A stretch of DNA of 12,607 bases, taken from positions 1 through 12,607 of the forward strand of contig PWNM01000211.1 of assembly GCA_003557825.1 (NCBI GenBank), written 5' to 3'. The notes under the pieces were generated by a model, which worked only from the letters and a program-made list of their open reading frames with translations, searched no databases and was not told the origin of the DNA. This DNA comes from Candidatus Hydrogenedentota bacterium. Its GTDB lineage: Bacteria; Hydrogenedentota; Hydrogenedentia; Hydrogenedentales; SLHB01. Made by a program: the position numbers and the translations under genes. Positions 6,525 through 12,607 of this stretch are shown one piece after another; position 1 is the first letter of the stretch; each line of letters begins with the position of its first letter.

Positions 6525-7395
6525 GCCCAGGTTCCTCGAGATCATCCAAAAAGGCTCGGATGACCGAATACGTGGCATGAGGCTGTTCGATCCACGGGAA
6601 ATGGCCCGCATCGGCAATGACGGCGAACCGGCCTCCTGGCAAGGAATCGGCCAGTTGCGCTGCAAAGCGCGCCTCTCGCGGATCGGCTTCGCCGTGGACC
6701 ACCAAGGCTGGAATATCGAGTTGTCGCGCTTCAGAAAAGAGGTCGCGCCGGCGAATCAGATCCTCCCAATCGGTCGCGGCGGCGGCATTGACGACATGAC
6801 TGGGCCGATGGTCAGGATCGGGTAAATAGGCGGTTCGGTCTGCGCGGGCGAATTCGGTGGGCCGCAACAGGTTGGCCAGTTCCCGGTTGACTCGGTCGAG
6901 ATCTGCCCCTTGGGCCTGGGCTCGCTCGGTTCGCAAATCCTCAAACTTCTGTCGTCCTTCCGGGCCCAACCGGGTGAGACGATTGCGGTGATACGCGTCA
7001 TGCCAAGCAGGGTCAACTCCCGTACCGCTGATATACAGCAATCCGGTTGCCCGATCGCGATGGGCCAGGCAATAGGCCAGCGCCAATGCTGCGCCCCACG
7101 AATGTCCCCCCACCAGCCACCGGTCCAGATCAAAGTGGATCCGAATGGCCTCGAGGTCGGCGATGAAATCGGCTATGGTGTAGGATGCCGCTGCGGGACT
7201 ATGGCCGACGCCCCGTTGGTGAAATCGGTATACCGCACAGCCTTCTCCGGCGATGTGCGCAGCCAAGCCCTCGATGTATCCGGTATGACCCGGTCCCCCA
7301 TCGCACAACACGACCGGCCGTCCGACGCCCACACGCCAGACCCAAAGAGGCCCAGCCGACCCTTCGACATAGCGACCTAGTTGCTCTTCGTTCAT
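6514..7395 (-). CDS. Alpha/beta-fold hydrolase, proline iminopeptidase-like
   Basis: The 293-residue product has an alpha/beta-hydrolase core. The nucleophile elbow is G-H-S-W-G with S99, the probable acid is D238 in H-G-E-A-D-P, and the catalytic His is H265 in D-A-G-H-F-P-W. A helical cap lies at about residues 130-215. The oxyanion-loop motif is D-G-G-P-G (32-36), a variant of the H-G-G-P-G loop of proline iminopeptidases, and the spacing of motifs fits that group (S33 clan). It lacks a signal peptide and is probably cytoplasmic. The substrate (a peptide, ester, amide or lactone) cannot be read from sequence. The frame stays open a further 50 codons upstream, but the ATG at 7395 has AAGGG five bases before it and gives the normal family length. 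It is the first gene of a pair with the LysR regulator, and it diverges from purM. Confidence 0.88.
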   Translation of the reverse strand: MNEEQLGRYVEGSAGPLWVWRVGVGRPVVLCDGGPGHTGYIEGLAAHIAGEGCAVYRFHQRGVGHSPAAASYTIADFIADLEAIRIHFDLDRWLVGGHSWGAALALAYCLAHRDRATGLLYISGTGVDPAWHDAYHRNRLTRLGPEGRQKFEDLRTERAQAQGADLDRVNRELANLLRPTEFARADRTAYLPDPDHRPSHVVNAAAATDWEDLIRRRDLFSEARQLDIPALVVHGEADPREARFAAQLADSLPGGRFAVIADAGHFPWIEQPHATYSVIRAFLDDLEEPGHDP

Positions 7396-7418
7396 AGATA
7401 CCCTTGGATTCAACATCG

Positions 7419-7448
7419 AGTATAAGATTTTCTTATGGAGTATATCAT
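7419..7448 (-). promoter_or_regulatory. Candidate promoter of the hydrolase-LysR operon
   Basis: On the minus strand ATGATA (7443-7448, four of six -35 positions) is followed after 18 bases by TATACT (7419-7424, five of six -10 positions). Transcription would start near 7412, leaving a leader of about 17 bases to the ATG at 7395, enough to include the AAGGG ribosome-binding site at 7401-7405. A perfect dyad occupies part of the spacer. Confidence 0.4.
7422..7436. promoter_or_regulatory. LysR-box-like dyad (candidate operator)
   Basis: ATAAGA (7422-7427) and TCTTAT (7431-7436) form a perfect inverted repeat around TTT. The core T7423 and A7435 are 11 bases apart, which is the T-N11-A geometry of LysR-family binding sites. 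It lies between the -35 and -10 boxes proposed for the hydrolase-LysR operon. Two GAGTATA direct repeats start at 7418 and 7438, exactly 20 bp apart, and bracket it. Autoregulation by the LysR protein is inferred from this position. Confidence 0.45.
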
Positions 7449-7458
7449 AACATTTCAT

Positions 7459-7487
7459 TTGACTTATCGGCCAATCCCGGGTATTGT
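7459..7487 (+). promoter_or_regulatory. Probable sigma70 promoter of the purine operon
   Basis: TTGACT (7459-7464, five of six -35 positions) is followed after exactly 17 bases by TATTGT (7482-7487, four of six -10 positions). Transcription would start near 7494 and leave a leader of about 50 bases before purM. I see no purine-riboswitch-like structure and no E. coli-type PurR site in that leader. The -35 box is 10 bp from the proposed -35 box of the divergent hydrolase operon, so a protein bound here could affect both. Confidence 0.55.
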
Positions 7488-7544
7488 GAACTCGGCACGG
7501 GGCTATTTGAGAACGGGACAGGCCTCGCAACGCGGGAGAAACCA

Positions 7545-8618
7545 ATGGACGACGCGAAGAAATCCGGATTAAGCTACCGGGACGCTGGAGTAAATATCGA
7601 CGCCTGGAACGATGCTCTGGGCACGATCAAGACGTTTGTCAACCGGACCTTTGACGACAATGTTTTACGGGACATCGGCTCGTTTGGGGCCATGTATCAG
7701 CTCGACCTGCAAGGCATGCAGGAGCCGGTGCTGGTGTCCAGCGTGGATGGCGTCGGTACCAAACTCAAGATCGCTTTTATGACGGGCAAACACGATACGG
7801 TGGGTATCGACTTGGTCTCCCATTGCGTGAACGACATCCTTGTGCAGGGGGCGAAACCAATATTTTTCCTGGATTACCTGGCCTGCGGCAAACTGGATAC
7901 GAATGTAGTGGTTGAGGTGTTGCGGGGCGTAGCCAACGGCTGCCGCTATGCCGGTTGCGCCCTCATCGGCGGCGAGACGGCCGAAATGCCGGGCATGTAT
8001 CAGACCGATGAATACGATCTGGCCGGTACCATTGTGGGCATTGTGGATCGTCAGCGAATCGTAGACGGCTCAACCATCCAGGAAGGTGATCTGCTCATCG
8101 GGCTTGGCTCTTCCGGTCTCCATACCAATGGATACAGCCTGGCCCGGAAGATCTGTTTCGAGGTAGCGGGACTGTCCTGCGACGACTCCATGCCGGGCGT
8201 AGGACGAACCGTGGGCGAAGCCCTGCTTGAACCGCACCGCTCGTACGCGAAAGTCATTCACATCCTCGCCCGTGTCGTCACCATCAAAGGCATGGCGCAC
8301 ATCACCGGCGGCGGGATCACCGATAATGTGCCTCGCATCTTGCCCGACGGTCTTGGGGTGAAGGTTGATCTTTCTACGTGGGAAGCTCCGCCCATCTTTG
8401 GGTTTCTCGAACGAACCGGCCAGGTATCCCAAGCCGAGATGCTGCGCACCTTCAACATGGGTATCGGCTATGTTATCGTCGTTTCACCGGATGACGCGCA
8501 ACGGGCGCTGCATGTGTTAAATCAGGGCGGCGAGGCGGCCTTCCAGATTGGCACGGTCATTAGCGGCGAACAGCAAGTGTATTACGAAGGGGACATGACC
8601 TATGCCGCATCGCATTGA
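7545..8618 (+). CDS. purM: Phosphoribosylformylglycinamidine cyclo-ligase (AIR synthetase)
   Basis: PurM uses ATP to close FGAM into aminoimidazole ribotide, the fifth step of de novo purine synthesis, in the cytoplasm. The 357-residue product has the family motifs in order: S-Y-R-D-A-G-V (10-16), S-V-D-G-V-G-T-K (66-73), the conserved G-I-D-L-V...N-D-I-L-V-Q-G-A stretch (87-103), G-G-E-T-A-E-M-P-G (142-150), G-S-S-G-L-H-T-N-G-Y (188-197) and H-I-T-G-G-G-I (252-258). E. coli PurM is about 345 residues, so this is full length. The frame is open 47 codons further upstream, but those lie over the promoter region. The ATG at 7545 follows GGGAG by six bases and gives the normal N-terminus. Its end overlaps the next gene by 17 bases, so the two are likely translationally coupled. 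It is the first gene of purM-purL-purQ. Confidence 0.97.
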   Translation: MDDAKKSGLSYRDAGVNIDAWNDALGTIKTFVNRTFDDNVLRDIGSFGAMYQLDLQGMQEPVLVSSVDGVGTKLKIAFMTGKHDTVGIDLVSHCVNDILVQGAKPIFFLDYLACGKLDTNVVVEVLRGVANGCRYAGCALIGGETAEMPGMYQTDEYDLAGTIVGIVDRQRIVDGSTIQEGDLLIGLGSSGLHTNGYSLARKICFEVAGLSCDDSMPGVGRTVGEALLEPHRSYAKVIHILARVVTIKGMAHITGGGITDNVPRILPDGLGVKVDLSTWEAPPIFGFLERTGQVSQAEMLRTFNMGIGYVIVVSPDDAQRALHVLNQGGEAAFQIGTVISGEQQVYYEGDMTYAASH

Positions 8619-11562
8619 AGTGGGCATGCGGCCGGGGATGGGCGATCCGGCAGGCGACGCGGTTCGACGACGTATCGCCGATGATTTGCATATCGAAGTG
8701 GACGCGGTCCAGGTCATCGATGTGTATACGCTAAACATCAATCTCTCCGACGACGAACGCGAGCGGGCTCGTAGCGAGTTATTCACCGATCCGGTGATTC
8801 AGGAATCGGTGGGAAATGGCAGTCTCGATCGGTCTTATAACTACCTTATCGAAGTGGGATTTCGCCCGGGCGTGACGGACAACGTGGGCCGAAGCGCCGC
8901 CGAGGGCGTGGCCGACGTGATTGGGCGGAGTCTCGGGTCCGGCGAAGGGGTCTTCAAATCCACCCAATACCTGATTTCCGGTAACCTGCGGCGTGGCACA
9001 TGCGAACACATTGCCCGTGACCTATTGGCCAACGAACTCATCGAACGTTGGGTTGTCAAGACACACGACGAAATGGCCGCTCTGCAGGGCGAATCCTTGC
9101 TCGGGCTTCCCATTGTTACCGACCAGAGCAGCCCTGAGGTACGGACCATCGACCTCGAAGTGTCGGACGATGATCTCATGCGGATCAGCCGCGACGGGAT
9201 GCTCGCCCTTGATTTGCGAGAGATGCAGACCATTCAGGCCCATTACCGCGATGAGGCCATTCGAAAACGCCGAAAAGGGCTCGGACTATCGGAGGCGCCT
9301 ACGGATATCGAACTCGAGATCCTCGCCCAGACTTGGTCCGAACACTGCAAGCACAAGATATTCAGCGCACGGGTTCACTTTACCGACGCCGATGGCGCGA
9401 CCCGTGAGATCGACGGCCTGTTCAAGACATACATCAAGGGCACAACAGACGAAGTCAGCAAAAAAGTGGACTGGCTTGTGAGCGTGTTTCATGATAACGC
9501 AGGCCTGATCCGTTTCGACGAGAACTGGCATTTCGCCCTGAAAGCCGAGACCCACAACAGCCCCTCGGCCCTCGATCCCTATGGCGGGGCCATGACGGGT
9601 ATCGTGGGCGTCAACCGCGACATCCTCGGCGCGGGGCTCGGATGCCGATGCATTCTAAATACGGACGTATTCTGTTTCGCGTCCCCCTTCCACGATAAAG
9701 ATATCCCTGCCCGCCTCCTCCATCCCCGTCGGGTGTTGCGGGGAGTCCATCAGGGGGTTAAGGATGGCGGCAACGAGAGCGGCATTCCCGATGTGAACGG
9801 AGCCATTGTGTTTCACGAGCGCTTCTTGGGCAAGCCGTTGGTATTCTGCGGTACCGGCGGGTTGATCCCGGTAACAGTTGCCGGGCGTCCGAGTCATGAA
9901 AAAGCCGCCCGTCCCGGCGATCTGGTCGTCATGGTCGGCGGTCGTATCGGGAAGGACGGTATCCACGGCGCGACCTTCTCGTCGGAGGAGTTGCACGAAG
10001 GATCCCCGGCCACGGCCGTCCAGATCGGCGACCCCATTACGCAGAAGAAGATGGCCGATTTCATCCTCGAAGCCCGCGACCAGGGCCTGTTTACCTGCAT
10101 CACCGACAACGGCGCCGGCGGGCTTTCGTCCAGTTTGGGTGAAATGGCCCAAAAACCCGGCGGTGTCGAGGTCCATCTTGATCGAGCTCCGTTGAAATAC
10201 GCCGGCCTTGCCCCATGGGAGATCTTTCTTTCCGAAGCCCAGGAACGCATGTCGCTGTCTGTGCCGCCCGAGTGCATCGACGCCTTCAACCAACTTGCGG
10301 CAAAACATGCTGTGGAATCGACGGTGCTCGGAACCTTCACCGATTCCGGCTGGCTCGAATGCTATTACGAGGGCAAGCTCATCGGTTCCCTCGATATGAC
10401 CTTTTTACACGACGGCGTGCCCAGGATGGAACTCGAAGCGCGATGGGAGCCGCCGACGCTGAAGCCCGAGGTGATCGTGGAAGACGCGGATCTCATCGAT
10501 GATCTGAAGGGGGTCCTTGGCGCGCTCAATGTGTGCAGCAAAGAAACCTTCGTACGGATGTACGACCACGAAGTGTTGGCTCAGAGCGTGCTCAAGCAGT
10601 TTCAGGGCATCGACCACGATGGCCCGGGCGATGCGGGGGTGTTGCGGCCCGTACCCGAGTCCCATCGCGGCATCGCCATTGCCTGCGGTATCTGCCCCAA
10701 GTTCAGCGACATCGACACCTATCACATGATGGCCAATGCCATTGACGAGGCGGTCCGCAATCTGGTGGCTGTGGGGGCGCGCATGGGCGCGATTGCCGGA
10801 CTCGACAATTTCTGCTGGCCCGATCCGGTACAAAGCGAGAAGACGCCCGACGGAGCGTACAAACTGGCCCAATTGGTCCGCTGCTGCGATGCCCTCTATG
10901 ACACCTGCGTGGCCTACGACATTCCGCTTATCAGCGGTAAGGACAGCATGAAGAACGACTACAAGATCGGGGATACGAAGATCTCGATTCCACCGACCGT
11001 GTTGTTCACGGCGGCTGCGGTCCTTGACGACGTACGCCGGGTCGTGTCCATGGATGTGAAGAATCCCGGCGACGCCGTGTACGTGCTGGGCGAAACAAGG
11101 GATGAACTGGGCGGCAGCGAATATCTGGCCCTGCGCGGCCAGCTCGGCGTCCATGTACCAAGGGTAAATCCTGTAGCCGCGCGACGGCTATACGAAGCGC
11201 TGGCCGATGCCATCGCGAAAGGTTTGGTCGCCTCGTGTCACGACTGCTCGGACGGCGGATTGGGCGTGGCGTTGGCGGAGTCGGCCTTCGCGGGCGGATT
11301 CGGCATGGATATTGATATCCGTCCGATTGGTCTTGAGAGCAACATTGCCACGTTGTTCAGTGAATCAGCAAGCCGTTTTGTGGTAACCGTACCCCGCGAC
11401 CACGCCGAGGCTTTCGAGACGGCGTTGGCCGGTCTGCCGGTGACCCGGTTGGGCGCGGTCATTCCGGAAGAAGTGTTTCGACTGCGGGGACACAACGGAG
11501 CTAGGGGCGAAGCGCCGTTGATCGATCTCAAAACGGCCTGGCAACGGCCCCTGCAATGGTAG
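8602..11562 (+). CDS. purL: FGAM synthase, PurS-PurS-PurL fusion
   Basis: This is the synthetase part of phosphoribosylformylglycinamidine synthase, which turns FGAR, ATP and glutamine-derived ammonia into FGAM (step 4 of purine synthesis). The 986-residue product begins with two PurS-like halves, about residues 3-68 and 80-150. Each opens with the same pattern (I-E-V-G-M-R-P-G and I-E-V-G-F-R-P-G). The rest matches small PurL: W-S-E-H-C-K-H-K (245-252), E-T-H-N-S-P-S-A-L-D-P (316-326), D-N-G-A-G-G-L-S-S-S (502-511), L-I-S-G-K-D-S-M-K (776-784) and D-C-S-D-G-G-L-G-V-A (881-890). There is no glutaminase domain at the C-terminus, so it depends on the PurQ that follows. It is longer than Bacillus-type PurL (about 740) and shorter than single-chain PurL (about 1300). 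The ATG at 8602 has AAGGGG 9 bases upstream inside purM. It overlaps purM by 17 bases and purQ by 7. I recall similar-length PurS-PurL fusions in Geobacter-like genomes. Confidence 0.95.
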   Translation: MPHRIEVGMRPGMGDPAGDAVRRRIADDLHIEVDAVQVIDVYTLNINLSDDERERARSELFTDPVIQESVGNGSLDRSYNYLIEVGFRPGVTDNVGRSAAEGVADVIGRSLGSGEGVFKSTQYLISGNLRRGTCEHIARDLLANELIERWVVKTHDEMAALQGESLLGLPIVTDQSSPEVRTIDLEVSDDDLMRISRDGMLALDLREMQTIQAHYRDEAIRKRRKGLGLSEAPTDIELEILAQTWSEHCKHKIFSARVHFTDADGATREIDGLFKTYIKGTTDEVSKKVDWLVSVFHDNAGLIRFDENWHFALKAETHNSPSALDPYGGAMTGIVGVNRDILGAGLGCRCILNTDVFCFASPFHDKDIPARLLHPRRVLRGVHQGVKDGGNESGIPDVNGAIVFHERFLGKPLVFCGTGGLIPVTVAGRPSHEKAARPGDLVVMVGGRIGKDGIHGATFSSEELHEGSPATAVQIGDPITQKKMADFILEARDQGLFTCITDNGAGGLSSSLGEMAQKPGGVEVHLDRAPLKYAGLAPWEIFLSEAQERMSLSVPPECIDAFNQLAAKHAVESTVLGTFTDSGWLECYYEGKLIGSLDMTFLHDGVPRMELEARWEPPTLKPEVIVEDADLIDDLKGVLGALNVCSKETFVRMYDHEVLAQSVLKQFQGIDHDGPGDAGVLRPVPESHRGIAIACGICPKFSDIDTYHMMANAIDEAVRNLVAVGARMGAIAGLDNFCWPDPVQSEKTPDGAYKLAQLVRCCDALYDTCVAYDIPLISGKDSMKNDYKIGDTKISIPPTVLFTAAAVLDDVRRVVSMDVKNPGDAVYVLGETRDELGGSEYLALRGQLGVHVPRVNPVAARRLYEALADAIAKGLVASCHDCSDGGLGVALAESAFAGGFGMDIDIRPIGLESNIATLFSESASRFVVTVPRDHAEAFETALAGLPVTRLGAVIPEEVFRLRGHNGARGEAPLIDLKTAWQRPLQW

Positions 11563-12410
11563 CCCATGACATGGAAAAGGCAAGTCGGACTGTGGACGTA
11601 CACACGCTGGTTATCACGGGTTTTGGCATCAACTGCGACAACGAAACAGCCCATGCCTTTCAACGGGCAGGGTCAAAAGCGGAACGGGTCCATCTGAACG
11701 ATTTAATCGCCGACCCGGCCTTGCTTGATCGGTTTCAGATCCTGGCCGTGCCGGGCGGGTTTTCCTTCGGCGATGACGTGGCCTCGGGCCGCATTTTCGC
11801 CAATCGCCTGCGCTACCGGCTCGGCGATGCGTTACAGGCCTTCGTCGCGGCGGGCAAACTGGCCATTGGCATTTGCAACGGGTTCCAGGTGCTGGTCAAA
11901 ATGGGCATGCTGCCCCTGTTTGACGGCGAGTTCAGACCCGAGACGACCTTAACGCACAATGACTCGGGCCGATTCGAAGACCGCTGGGTCCAGCTGACCG
12001 CCGATCCGGCCACGTCTTGTGTCTGGCTTGGCAGGGGCGTGGAAAACGGTACGCTTATCAACCGCATCGAGCTGCCGGTGCGCCACGGCGAGGGCAAGTT
12101 CATCCCTCAGAACGACGCCGTTCTCGAACGACTACGCGCGAACGGCCAAGTGGCCCTACGCTATACCCAGCCCGACGGCGTTCCGGCCCGGGGCGATTAT
12201 CCGGCCAATCCCAACGGTTCCGTCGATGACATCGCGGCGATTTGCGACCCCTCGGGGCGAATCTTTGGGCTCATGCCCCATCCCGAAGCCTATACCTGTT
12301 ATACGCACCATCCGTGTTGGACCCGACGGCCTGAGCCGGAATGTCCCGACGGGGCCGGCCTTGGCCTGTTCCGTAATGCGGTTCGCTATGCGCAGGATAA
12401 GCTGCTCTAG
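11556..12410 (+). CDS. purQ: FGAM synthase glutaminase subunit
   Basis: PurQ releases ammonia from glutamine and passes it to PurL. The class I glutamine amidotransferase triad is visible: nucleophile C107 in G-I-C-N-G-F-Q, and H242 and E244 in M-P-H-P-E-A-Y. The N-terminal V-I-T-G-F-G-I-N-C-D strand-loop and P-G-G-F-S-F-G-D-D (66-74) are typical of PurQ. At 284 residues it is longer than the usual 220-235, with extra sequence mainly in the second half (about residues 130-230). I recall this longer form alongside PurS-PurL fusions. The start is uncertain. The ATG at 11556 overlaps purL by 7 bases but has no clear ribosome-binding site. An ATG at 11571 and a GTG at 11592 (preceded by GGAAAAGG) are alternatives, and the GTG start would give a more typical short N-terminus. 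Coupling to purL translation is likely. Confidence 0.95.
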   Translation: MVAHDMEKASRTVDVHTLVITGFGINCDNETAHAFQRAGSKAERVHLNDLIADPALLDRFQILAVPGGFSFGDDVASGRIFANRLRYRLGDALQAFVAAGKLAIGICNGFQVLVKMGMLPLFDGEFRPETTLTHNDSGRFEDRWVQLTADPATSCVWLGRGVENGTLINRIELPVRHGEGKFIPQNDAVLERLRANGQVALRYTQPDGVPARGDYPANPNGSVDDIAAICDPSGRIFGLMPHPEAYTCYTHHPCWTRRPEPECPDGAGLGLFRNAVRYAQDKLL

Positions 12411-12471
12411 GTCATTTGTATTCGCCTGGGCAATGCTCGTACCAAGCACAAAATGACATGGAGGGCATTGC
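12411..12471 (+). ncRNA. Structured spacer after purQ, possible SD-masking pseudoknot
   Basis: Two complementary pairs interleave here. GTCATTTGT (12411-12419) pairs with ACAAAATGAC (12448-12457) with one bulged A. GCAATGCTC (12430-12438) pairs with GGGCATTGC (12463-12471) with one G-U. Their order along the strand is that of an H-type pseudoknot with linkers of 10, 9 and 5 bases. The second stem would cover half of the GGAGGG ribosome-binding site (12460-12465) of the next gene. No T-run is present, so it is not a standard terminator. Folding and function are inferred; nothing identifies a ligand or a known RNA family. Confidence 0.35.
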
Positions 12472-12474
12472 ATA

Positions 12475-12607
12475 ATGAACACAGGTCGCACAATGACATA
12501 CGCTATCGGGGGAATGACGCTATTGCTTGCCGTTCTGGCCCCCGCGCAGGGCACGGCGGAGCAGGGTGAAAACCAACTCTCGCACATCACAACCATTCAT
12601 TTTGAGA
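12475..12607 (+). CDS. Start of a gene for a secreted protein (truncated by window end)
   Basis: The ATG at 12475 is preceded by a strong GGAGGG ribosome-binding site nine bases upstream. The 44 visible codons begin with M-N-T-G-R-T-M-T-Y-A, continue with a hydrophobic core G-G-M-T-L-L-L-A-V-L-A, and reach P-A-Q-G-T-A, a plausible signal-peptidase I site, before a polar stretch E-Q-G-E-N-Q. This is a normal Sec signal peptide followed by the first residues of the mature protein (S-H-I-T-T-I-H-F-E). The frame is open to the edge, so the function cannot be determined. It follows purQ by 64 bases on the same strand, with the structured spacer between. Confidence 0.65.
   Translation, partial: MNTGRTMTYAIGGMTLLLAVLAPAQGTAEQGENQLSHITTIHFE

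Noticed and set aside
6525..6665. Upstream extension of the LysR reading frame to 6665
   Set aside because: The extra 47 codons lie within the hydrolase gene and do not resemble LysR N-termini; the ATG at 6524 gives the standard family start with a ribosome-binding site.
7488..7544. Purine riboswitch or PurR operator in the purM leader
   Set aside because: The leader is only about 50 bases, too short for a purine aptamer plus expression platform, and it lacks the conserved aptamer loops and the E. coli PurR palindrome.
7396..7545. Upstream extensions of the hydrolase (to 7545) and of purM (from 7404) across the shared intergenic region
   Set aside because: Each extension covers the other gene's promoter region and AT-rich operator-like DNA, and makes the proteins longer than their families. 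Better starts with ribosome-binding sites exist at 7395 and 7545.
9655..11154. Minus-strand open frames (9655-10308 and 10405-11154) inside purL
   Set aside because: Both lie opposite conserved PurL motifs; GC-rich codon bias leaves this antisense frame open. No family features are seen.
12156..12596. Minus-strand open frame across the end of purQ and the 3' edge
   Set aside because: It covers the PurQ catalytic His-Glu region in antisense and the signal peptide of the plus-strand gene at 12475, which has a much better ribosome-binding site and a coherent signal sequence.

Overview
The window looks like ordinary chromosome from a Gram-negative-type bacterium of moderately high G+C. It carries a Sec-exported LolA-like protein, a Tat-exported superoxide dismutase, a very large cytoplasmic GH13-family protein, a LysR regulator with an alpha/beta hydrolase, and a three-gene purine operon. 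The purine synthase is a PurS-PurS-PurL fusion beside a separate, long PurQ. I associate that arrangement with deltaproteobacteria-like and candidate-phylum genomes, but this is recollection and the lineage is not determined. I see no tRNA, rRNA, CRISPR array, insertion sequence, integrase or other mobile element.

Layout. Positions 53-1721 hold two minus-strand genes for envelope proteins: a LolA-fold lipoprotein-sorting-like protein (53-766) and a Tat-exported Mn/Fe superoxide dismutase (981-1721). Two hairpins between them look like tandem terminators for the dismutase. Positions 1722-1973 are a divergent intergenic region, with a foldable dismutase leader on one side and a possible promoter for the next gene on the other. 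Positions 1974-5612 encode a 1212-residue protein with a central GH13 alpha-amylase-type barrel and large unassigned N- and C-terminal regions. A strong hairpin at 5640-5657 separates it from the convergent LysR gene.

Positions 5646-7395 are a minus-strand pair: an alpha/beta hydrolase whose last 11 bases overlap the start of a LysR-type regulator. Upstream of the hydrolase, a 150-bp divergent region holds a perfect 15-bp dyad with LysR-box geometry, two GAGTATA direct repeats exactly 20 bp apart, a candidate hydrolase promoter and a good sigma70-like promoter facing purM.

Positions 7545-12410 are the operon purM-purL(purS-purS-purL)-purQ. Its reading frames overlap by 17 and 7 bases. PurL plus PurQ convert FGAR to FGAM (step 4 of de novo purine synthesis) and PurM closes the ring to AIR (step 5). 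A structured spacer (12411-12471) that could fold as an H-type pseudoknot over a Shine-Dalgarno sequence leads into the start of another secreted-protein gene, cut off by the window edge.

The points most worth a second look are the GH13 protein with its N-P-D catalytic variant and unknown flanking domains, the duplicated PurS fusion, the LysR-box-like dyad, and the possible pseudoknot after purQ. I found no clear evidence of an entirely new multi-gene system.
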